Shown: positions 56,174-64,000 of the stretch, piece by piece | How the letters are laid out: each line of letters starts with the position of its first letter | Numbering within the stretch: position 1 is the first letter of the stretch | From: Melieria omissa | Lineage: Eukaryota; Arthropoda; Insecta; Diptera; Ulidiidae | DNA length: 64,000 nucleotides | Assembly: GCA_963971225.1 (NCBI GenBank) | Contig: OZ020268.1 | Coordinates: forward strand, 61,317,900-61,381,899 | Reading direction: 5' to 3' | The notes under the pieces: model-generated | The model's input: the letters and a program-made list of their open reading frames with translations, nothing else | The model's database searches: none | Told to the model about the DNA's origin: nothing | Program-made: the position numbers and the translations under genes

Positions 56174-57235
56174 CACAATCACTTTAATCAAAATGGCGTC
56201 AAAATTAAGCCAGAGTGACCACCTTTCACCAATTTGGTAAATACAAAAATATCCCACCGGCAGCATGATCGACATTATGGCTCTTAAATCTCGACCCGTT
56301 AACGGATTTTAATAATATTATGCCTTATTATTTAGCTAGACTCGTATGCTTTCTATAATGGTATCAATCATCCTTCTATACCCCAAGGTTCGAAAGCAAC
56401 TCGATTTGGAACGGTGACTTTGAAAAAATTGCTACTTGGGTGCAACCACTAAAATGCGTGTCAACACCAAATGCATAAGTGCATATTAATAATTGACCCC
56501 TTAAAATTTAGCTAGAGTCTTATGCTTAGTATATTGGTCCATAACTTTTCATTATCCTTCAGGAATAATGAGCATATCGATGCGCAAGGATAACATTGAA
56601 AAACTGCCTATTACAAAATACACACTCACCACTAAAGTGCTTATAGATTCCAAACGGTATGGGTCACGGCAATAAAAAATCCCTTAAAATGTAGCTAGAG
56701 ATTGCAGCTTTATCAAATTAAATCAATAATTTGATTACTATTCGGCAATCATGAACAGATCGATGCGCAAAAGTGACATTAAATGGCTGCCTACCGCGAA
56801 ATCGATAAAATGCTTGTAAAATATGATGATTCTAGGTTTATAGAAAAAATTATAACCTTAAAACCTAGCTGGAGTTTTGAGATTTCATAAATAGGGTCAA
56901 TCTTCTCGCTATCTCAAATAATGCAGGAGAATTTCGTTGTGGCAAAGTGATATCGACCACATGATACATCTATATCAGGGGTGCCCAAAATCTTCTTATG
57001 GAAAAGCAAAACCAATACATGTAAAGTTGCCCAAAAAAATGCAAACAAATTATTTAATTAACATAATTGAATTAGTTGAAAGCACATTGTGCATTTCGCT
57101 TGACCCTTAAAATTATAAGTGAAAAAATATAATGTTCCCATTTGTCATTGCCGAAAGGCCAACCAATCGCCAACACAAAAAAGCATACACACAAAAACTA
57201 CAACAACAAAAGCATCTAATTTTTTTTCATACATA

Positions 57236-60057
57236 GGGGAAGGTGGGGACCCTTCGTACGGTTTCCACATTTTATTTTTTGTATTTTTTATTTTTTCATG
57301 AATCAATCACCTGACAGCTTAAATTTATAGTCTAACTATCTCAGATTCATATAAAAAAATGACAGATGATTTCATCTGATGTTTCAACCATAATTATGAT
57401 TTAAACTAAATCTGGAATATGTACGAATCTGCCCCAACAACGGGGCACCTATATACAGTGTTGGGGGTACCATCGTACGCTGTGGGGTAGTTCCGTACGT
57501 GCGATTAAAACGACACATATAAATCAAAATTCTTTTATTAACAATGAAATTAAACACAAAAATAAAGATTTAACTTATATTTTTCCCCTTTTGCCCTTTT
57601 TTCCTGTTCTAGCTTTTTCAATTGCTTTTCATTGCGTTTCTCTTCAATTAGCTTTTTTTCGGGTGTGTCAGTATAAATACGTGATTTTCCTGGCCGTCGT
57701 CCTTTTTTTTTTATTACTTCTTACAACAGTCGGATAGGGTTGAATTGCTTCTGGTGTCAAAACTGTCTTCAAAGGAGCTACTATTTGATGGATTGGTGAA
57801 TTATTCAAAGCATCTAGTTCACAAGCATCTAAATTAAACGTTTGTAGTTCATCATCATAAGTTATCAATGGTGAGTTAATAGTTTGTTTTGTAGATTCTC
57901 GCGGAACCTCAAAGAAATCCTGTGTTCCAGAAGTAGAGGGTTGGCAGATATCAGAGACACTTGGCTGCGGAGTAGGTGCTGACAAATCTTCAACCACGTT
58001 TTGAGTAGGAGGCACATGTTCTATGTTACCGGATACACCTCAGTTGGAGCAAAATTTTCGTCACTAAAGGCTAATTCATTAAGAGGCCATATTCCGGGTT
58101 TATTGAACCCGCTTCTGATATTTTTTGCCGTGAATGAGTCGAAAAATGCAATTTTCGCAAGCTTTGGAATATTGTAAATTGTCAATGCTTTGCCTGGGTT
58201 CATTGTATGCCAATTATTGAAAGCAATTTTCAACTTTGATTTAAATGGTCCAAAGACTCCTACATCAAGTGGTTATAGGCGGTGAGATGTATGTGGTGGA
58301 AAAGATAGGTTAATTATGCCATTTTCTTTGGCGTAGTGGATGGCTTCGAGAGAAACATGGCTTTCATGATTGTCACACAACAATAACATGGGGTTATCTT
58401 TTGTGCAGAGTGTGTGCTTCTGGATATGTTTTACAACCGAGACGAATATATCGCTATTTATCCAGCCACTTTTATTTGCAGCGCCGAGACTTCCTTCAGG
58501 TGCTCCTTCGAGAAAATGATCTTTATAATGAACGCGTGGAAACACGAAAAGTGGAGGAATGGTATTTCCACTGGCAGATATAATGCCACCAAAAGTTACG
58601 AGCTCGCCTCTTTCAGCTGATACAATTTGTCCGACTTGTTTTTGTTAAACGCAAAAGATCTGGCAGCGCGTGTGTTTTCGGGTTTGCGTAAACTGAGTTC
58701 CGGGTTTCTTCTGCGAAAACCATACAGCCATTCTTTCCCAGCCATCTTATTTTCTTCCCACTTTGCTGGATATTTCAAACTCAAAGATTTGGCGTACTCA
58801 TATGCTAGCTTTCTTGCTTGAATCGTCGTAAGTCCATAATGCATCTTACAACATTTGATAATATAATCATTTAGCAGTTTTTCTTCTTCCATAGAAAAGA
58901 CTTGGAAACTTGTATATTTAGAGTCAAATATACGGTTGCTTGACCCTTCAGCATCATTGCTATTCTTTTTTTTTACTCGGCTTTCTAATGTTGACAATTT
59001 CAAATTGTACTTGTCCGCAGCTTTTCTATATGACAATACTCCTTGCATAACATCAAAATAGATATTTTTCAATATACATAGAATAATTTAATTAAATTCG
59101 TCATAAAATCGGATAGAGTTATAGTAGATTTCTCAATCTGGGCTTGTTTGAAAGGTATTTTTATATGGTATTTTTATATATCGTGACCAAAGTTTGCAGC
59201 AGTTTTGTAGTTTTGTAGCATTTTAAAACTTGCTACAAATTGGGTCACTCATACGCCACGTCGGCCCGCTTAATATTTGCAACGCATTTAACTGCGTCCT
59301 TGTGCAAGTCGTTGCATATGCTGAAAATTGTTGATACAGATTCTGAAAGGTGATACAAATACCTTTCAAACAAGCCCAGACTGAGAAATCTACTACTCTA
59401 ACCGACTCAATCTAACTAACTCTATCCGATTTTTTGACGAATTTAATTAAATTATTCTATGTATATTGAAAAATATCTATTTTGAAATTTTGGGGGGCTC
59501 CAAAACCAACTTAGAGCTATGGTTTCTTGAGCAACATTTCTCAGAATCACCTATAGATTACGTTTTTGCTATACGCTTCATCAAACAAAAATTAACCCGC
59601 CCTAGGGTACATATAACTTACCTGCCTACCAGTTGGGGCACATTCGTACGCGCTCAAACGTGCCCCATCTAGTTCTGTCCGAAAGTACCCCACTAACTAA
59701 ATAACAACAAAATATAACCTCTTTTAATAATAATAGGAAAACGTCATAAATTAAGTATTGAAACCGTATCTTAAGTATATTTTGCTACTTTCTGATATAA
59801 TACTCTACACGAAAACTTATTTTATCTACGGCAACAATAGACAAAAACATTGATAAAAAAATTACTTACCGAGCGCGAAAACTCGTTCGTGCCTGTCACT
59901 TCACTCTCACCGGTGCGAATGGCGCGATACTACGTTGACGTAAAGTTGGTACCTCGACTCACGCACACATACAAAAGCGAGACCGTACGTTGTTTCGTTC
60001 AAGTTTTATTATGACTGTATGAATGTGCCCCGCGTACGAAGGGTAACGATCTTCCCC
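57236..60057 (-). mobile_element. pogo-like element, copy 4, without LTR insertion
   Basis: 2,822 bp with both ends and TA flanks (57234-57235 and 60058-60059) in the usual unit site. It shows the empty site of the LTR element (GTGTCAGTATAAATACG near 57664). The left part has lost part of the Lys/Glu-rich tail region. Confidence 0.9.
57585..59072 (-). pseudogene. pogo-like transposase remnant, copy 4
   Basis: Read on the minus strand from 59072. The N-terminal CENP-B-like part is 158 codons, then the same out-of-frame joint without the first catalytic Asp. LLLCDNHESHVS is at about 58350-58390, then the stop after SHRL, DVGVFGPFK, and frameshifted C-terminal parts. It differs from copies 1 and 2 at scattered bases, but the major defects are identical. 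Confidence 0.85.
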
Positions 60058-61253
60058 TACAATTTCTTGAGTCAACAAAACAAAATCCGCGCAGCCCCCA
60101 CACGTGTTGCTTCGTTGCTGTCACAACAACGACTGATTGAAAGAATGCACCTCTGATCTATATAACCAATCAAATGCTTGTGGAACCTAAGTACGCACAA
60201 TCACTTTAATCAAAATGGCGTCAAAATTAAGCCAGAGTGACCACCTTTCACCAATTTGGTAAATACAAAAAATATCCCACCGGCAGCATGATCGAAATTA
60301 TGGCTGTTAAATCTCGACCCGTTAACGGATTTTAATAATATTATGCCTTAATATTTAGCTAGACTCGTATGCTTTCTGTAATGGTATCAATCATCCTTCT
60401 ATACCTCAAGGTTCGAAAGCAAATCGATTTGGAACGGTGACTTTGAAAAAATTGCTACTTGGGTGCAACCACTAAAATGCTTGTCAACACCAAATGCATA
60501 AGTGCATATTAATAATTGACCCCTTAAAATTTAGCCAGAGTTTTATGCTTTCTATATTGGTCCCTAACTTTTCATTCTCCTTCAGGAATAATGAGCATAT
60601 CGATGCGCAAGGATAACATTGAAAAACTGCCTATTACAAAATACACACTCACCACTAAAGTGCTTATAGATTCCAAACGGTATGGGTTACGTTCATAAAA
60701 ACCTTTGAAAATGTAGCTAGAGATTGCAGCTTTATCAAATTAAATCAATAATTTGATTACTATTCGGCAATCATGAACAGATCGATGCGCAAGAGTGACA
60801 TTAAATGGCTGCCTACTGCAAAGTCGATAAAATGCTTGTAAAATATGATGATTCTAGGTTTATAGAAAAAATAATAACCTTAAAACCTAGCTGGAGTTTT
60901 AAGCTTTCATAAATGGGGTCAATCTTCTCGCTATCTCAACTAATGCAGGAGAATTTCGTTGTGGAAAAGTGATATCGACCACATGATACATCTATATGAG
61001 GGGTGAACAAAATCTTCTTATGGAATAGCAAACACCAATACATGTAAGTTGCCCAAAAAAATGCAAACAAATTATTTAATTAATTGAATTAGTTGAAAGC
61101 ACATTGTGCATTTCGCTTGACCCTTAAAATTATAAGTGAAAAAAATATAATGTTCCCATTTGTCATTGCCGAAAGGCCAACCAATCGCCAACACAAAAAA
61201 GCATACACACAAAAACTACAACAACAAAAGCATCTAATTTTTTTTCATACATA

Positions 61254-62067
61254 GGGGATGTTGGGGACCCTTCGTACGGTTTCCACATTTTATTTTTTTT
61301 ATTTTTTATTTTTTCATGAATCAATCACCTGACAGCTTAAATTTATAGTCTAACTATCTGAGATTCATATAAAAAAATGACAGATGATTTCATCTGATGT
61401 TTCAACCATAATTATGATTTAAACTAAATCTGGAATATGTACGAATCTGCCCCAACAACGGGGCACCTATATACAGTGTTGGGGGTACCTTCGTACGCTG
61501 TGGGGTAGTTCCGTACGTGCGATTAAAACGACACATATAAATCAAAATTATTTTATTAACAATGAGATTAAACACAAAAATAAAGAGTTAACTTCTATTT
61601 TTAGCTTTCTTATTCTTCTTTTTTAAATTAAAATCAGCTAAACTACGTTGCATTTGTCTTGCCCTAGCCCTTTTTTCCTGTTCTAGCTTTTTCAATTGCT
61701 TTTCATTGCGTTTCTCTAAGCTAATTGAAGCTTTTTTTCGGGTGTGTCAGTATATATACGTGATTTTTCTGGCCGTCGTCCTTTTATTTTTTTTATTACT
61801 TCTTACAACAGTCGGATAGGGTTGAATTGCTTCTGGTGTCAAAACTGTCTTCAAAGGAGCTACTATTTGATGGATTGGTGAATTATTCAAAGCATCTGGT
61901 TCACAAGCATCTAAATTAAACGTTTGTAGTTCATCATCATAAGTTATCAATGGTGAGTTAATAGTTTGTTTTGTAGATTCTCGCGGAACCTCCAAGAAAT
62001 CCTGTGTTCCAGAAGTAGAGGGTTGGCAGATATCAGAGACACTTGGCTGCGGAGTAGGTGCTGACAA
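61254..62067 (-). mobile_element. pogo-like element, copy 5, cut by a non-LTR element
   Basis: The left end is present (GGGGATGTTGGGGACC) at the usual TA site. The copy runs until GCTGACAA at 62067, then breaks where the second LOA-like element begins. It contains the Lys/Glu-rich tail (about 61590-61745) and the C-terminal transposase part (61747-62067, minus). The rest presumably lies beyond the window. Confidence 0.85.
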
Positions 62068-62558
62068 GAAAAATCTGGCAACACCGCGGTTAAGTGAAGC
62101 TGGAATTTTTTGTGCTCCTGAAAAATTTTTGCAAATTTGTTTTTCGTTTTTCCTTTTAATATCGCGTAAATTGATTTAACTCGAGTGGAACTCACTACAC
62201 AGTGCCGCGAAGTGGTTGCGAACGTTTGTTTTTTCGGTGCGAAAAGTGTTTTTTGTGCAGGTGTTTCTGCAAACGAAATTGGCACAAGGCACCTGTTGCT
62301 GTGTGCACTTTTCGGCCATATTGCCTGTCGTTTTTGTTTTGTGGCTGCTGGTTTTTTGTGCACGTCGTGCAAGTGGCGCACGGAACAAACCTTCCGCTCC
62401 TGCTCGGTCGCAGCTTTACCCACATCCCCACAGGTATTTTTGGTTTGCCTGCCGGCGCTGCAGGTGTTTTACTGGTGGTTTTTTGCGGGTGACTCTGGTG
62501 GCTCAGGTGTCATGTGCAGAGATCGCGCTAAATTTTCCTATTCGTTTTCAGTGCACAC
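62068..62558 (+). other. 5' UTR of the second LOA-like element
   Basis: No reading frame with motifs is seen. The sequence is T/G-rich in the middle, and the ORF1 ATG follows at 62559. An internal promoter would be expected here, but none was identified. Confidence 0.6.
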
Positions 62559-63810
62559 ATGTCGGAAAGTGCAGAAAAGTTCGAAGGTATGCAGCTCGGC
62601 ACCAGCTCCGAGGACGAACTGTTGGCATCCAGCCAGGAGCTCGGCATGGAGCGCGTGTCTGTGACGGCAGCCATAGGCGCGATCGCAACAACAACAACAA
62701 CAACGACAACGATAACAACGACAATTGGTGGAAGCAGCAGCAGTACACCAACTCAAACCAAAACAACAACAGCAGCAACTGACACTCAAGGGCTGGCCGT
62801 GAAAAAGAGTGGAAGCAGTGGCAGTACACCTTTTCAGGGCAAGGGCGCCAGCACTGGCCGCCCAAAACAACAAAAGCCCAAATCAGAGGCCCTGGTCAGG
62901 AGGAGCCGGTACCAGAAAGCTCTCTTCATTCTCGGCAAGATTGCCAGAAATGAGGCAGCCGGTAAGGTACACGAGTTCGACCAGGCTGATAAAGTGAAAT
63001 ACCAGGCAGTGGTCGACGAGTATGAGGAATACCAGGCCACCCTGGAGGTCGATAAGGCGGCGAAGCGGAACCGGTCTCAGGACGAGACGGCCCTCTCGCG
63101 TAAAAGCAAGGTTGCCAAGCTATCGACATCGGCAAATAAGCCCTCTACGAGCGCCAGAAGACCGTTCAATGAGGTGGTCCGGGATGACCTACAGGTTGCA
63201 CTCATTGACGCAAAATCAAACAGCGGCAAGAAGGTGTTGGAAAAATGGGGGGAGATTGAACCCAGGCTGGCGGAAATGGTGATGGACCACCTTCTCTCCA
63301 ACCCGGATGCGTCCCCGCCTGGCTACGACTCTTCTGAGGTTCTTCGCGGCTGCAGGGTGTTCAGGTGCGACGATCGGCCGTCCGCGAAATTTTTTGGGCG
63401 AATGCATTGCCAAGATAAGCGATGCATGGGAGGGCCTTAGGCTTAGGCTTATCCCACCTCGTGAGATTCCTAGACGGCCGAGAGCCCGTATCTGGCTGCC
63501 TGTTATGAAGCTGGAGCACGGGAAGGTCCTTCAGCTTCTGCAGCGGCAGAATCCCGCTGTTCCGATGCAGGACTGGAGCGTCATGAAAGACGAAGGCCCA
63601 CAAAAGAACAGCATGTCCCTTCTCCTTTCCATAGACGAGGAATCGGCTAAGGTCCTGGATGGCATGGACTGTAAGATGCGGTTTGGCGTGAGGTACGCCA
63701 AACTAAAAATATTCCGGCCGTCAGAAAACGACTGCGAGGCAGAAGAGCCGGATGCAGCTAATCTGGACGTGGACGACAAGCGTCGGGGTGATGCTCAAAG
63801 CACACCATAA
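62559..63810 (+). pseudogene. LOA-like ORF1 protein with a one-base frameshift
   Basis: ATG 62559 opens the frame. It encodes an acidic start, a poly-Thr tract from an ACA-type triplet repeat (about 62685-62735), a basic region, and a helical part (RYQKALFILGKIARNE, then QADKVKYQAVVDEYEEYQ). At the six-T run 63390-63395 the frame shifts by one base. The downstream frame then continues with ECIAKISDAWEGLRLRLIPP and PRRPRARIWLP (DUF4780-like, from memory) to TAA 63808-63810. A single extra T explains the break; a homopolymer error, a mutation or programmed frameshifting are all possible. The product would bind element RNA. Confidence 0.82.
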
Positions 63811-64000
63811 AAAACAGATACCCCTGATGAAGATCGTGCAGATTAACCTTCAGCATTCTAAGAATGCCTCGGATAATCTTGCCGTCTTTCTCGGGGAAGA
63901 GGACGTAGACATCGTCGCCATACAGGAGCCGTGGGTCAGAGGATCTGACGTGATGGGGCTCAGGATTAAAAATTACAGGACTCTATATGCTAGAAATGCC
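63791..64000 (+). CDS. LOA-like ORF2, start of the endonuclease (partial)
   Basis: It starts at ATG 63791, overlapping the last 20 bases of ORF1 in another frame, as in R1/LOA-type elements; a second in-frame ATG is at 63827. It encodes the beginning of an APE endonuclease: MKIVQINLQHSKNA and IVAIQEPWVRG. The frame is open to the window edge (70 codons). A related element's ORF2 at 9030 has CTG where this one has ATG. Confidence 0.88.
   Translation, partial: MLKAHHKKQIPLMKIVQINLQHSKNASDNLAVFLGEEDVDIVAIQEPWVRGSDVMGLRIKNYRTLYARNA

Larger units (their letters stand above)
25441..62067. repeat. Satellite-like array of 1.1-1.2 kb units hosting many transposons
   Basis: A unit recurs that begins with CACAATCACTTTAATCAAAA. 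Unit starts are near 25571, 28169, 31773, 32780, 42140, 43309, 52670, 55074, 56174 and 60196. Where nothing is inserted the period is about 1.0-1.2 kb (42140 to 43309 is 1169; 55074 to 56174 is 1100). After removing inserted elements, most other intervals give 1.19-1.2 kb or a multiple. Inside each unit are four older, diverged monomers of about 177 bp. The rest of the unit includes an A-rich stretch with the frequently hit TA site (TTTCATACATACAATTTC). No gene is seen. The element copies inside are listed separately. Confidence 0.9.
62068..64000 (+). mobile_element. Second LOA-like non-LTR retrotransposon, 5' part
   Basis: The break in the pogo copy at 62067 gives the 5' end. A 5' UTR of about 490 bp is followed by ORF1 and the start of ORF2, which continues past the window. 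The target duplication cannot be checked because the 3' end is outside. It is related to, but clearly different from, the element at 7228-13353. Confidence 0.87.

Noticed and set aside
62685..62745. Independent microsatellite locus
   Set aside because: The ACA-type triplet repeat encodes the poly-Thr tract of the ORF1 protein and is part of the element.

Overview
This window is insect (most likely dipteran) nuclear DNA made almost entirely of mobile elements and tandem repeats. Three things point that way: an errantivirus-type Ty3/gypsy element with an env gene, the jockey-superfamily and LOA-like non-LTR retrotransposons, and the short introns (60-311 bp) of the one host-like gene. A tephritid-type fly is plausible but cannot be shown from this sequence. 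No rRNA or genuine tRNA gene is visible.

Region 1 (1-17,883) is a set of nested insertions. A minus-strand endonuclease/reverse-transcriptase ORF of a non-LTR element fills 46-2940. An errantivirus-like LTR element follows (3619-17879): two 404-bp LTRs that differ at one base, and a CGCG target duplication. Its pol gene is split by a LOA-like non-LTR element (7228-13353, 13-bp target duplication). That element's ORF2 is split in turn by a 589-bp hAT-type MITE (12304-12892, 8-bp target duplication). Each insertion has exact junctions, so the order of events can be read directly.

Region 2 (17,884-25,440) is a small island of host sequence: a tRNA-derived SINE, a fossil mariner-type transposase, a five-exon C2H2 zinc-finger gene (19813-21963), and two nested, decayed Tc1-like elements with a TTAA-flanked element inside the inner one.

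Region 3 (25,441-62,067) is a long satellite-like array. Its repeat unit is about 1.1-1.2 kb and is itself partly built of older monomers of about 177 bp. The units carry a mariner with an internally deleted transposase (3 copies), pogo-like elements (5 copies), a SINE (2 copies), a hAT-like element containing a piggyBac-like MITE (1 whole and 3 truncated copies), and a gag-only LTR retrotransposon inside the pogo element (2 copies). A 10,529-bp block (32,271-42,924) is repeated in tandem almost perfectly (42,800-53,454), so most elements here multiplied with the array and not by transposing.

Region 4 (62,068-64,000) is the 5' part of a second LOA-like non-LTR element that cut into the last pogo copy. 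It has a frameshifted ORF1 and the start of ORF2, and it runs off the window.

The zinc-finger gene is the only candidate host gene. Every transposase and most retroelement ORFs seen are broken by a stop, frameshift, deletion or insertion.
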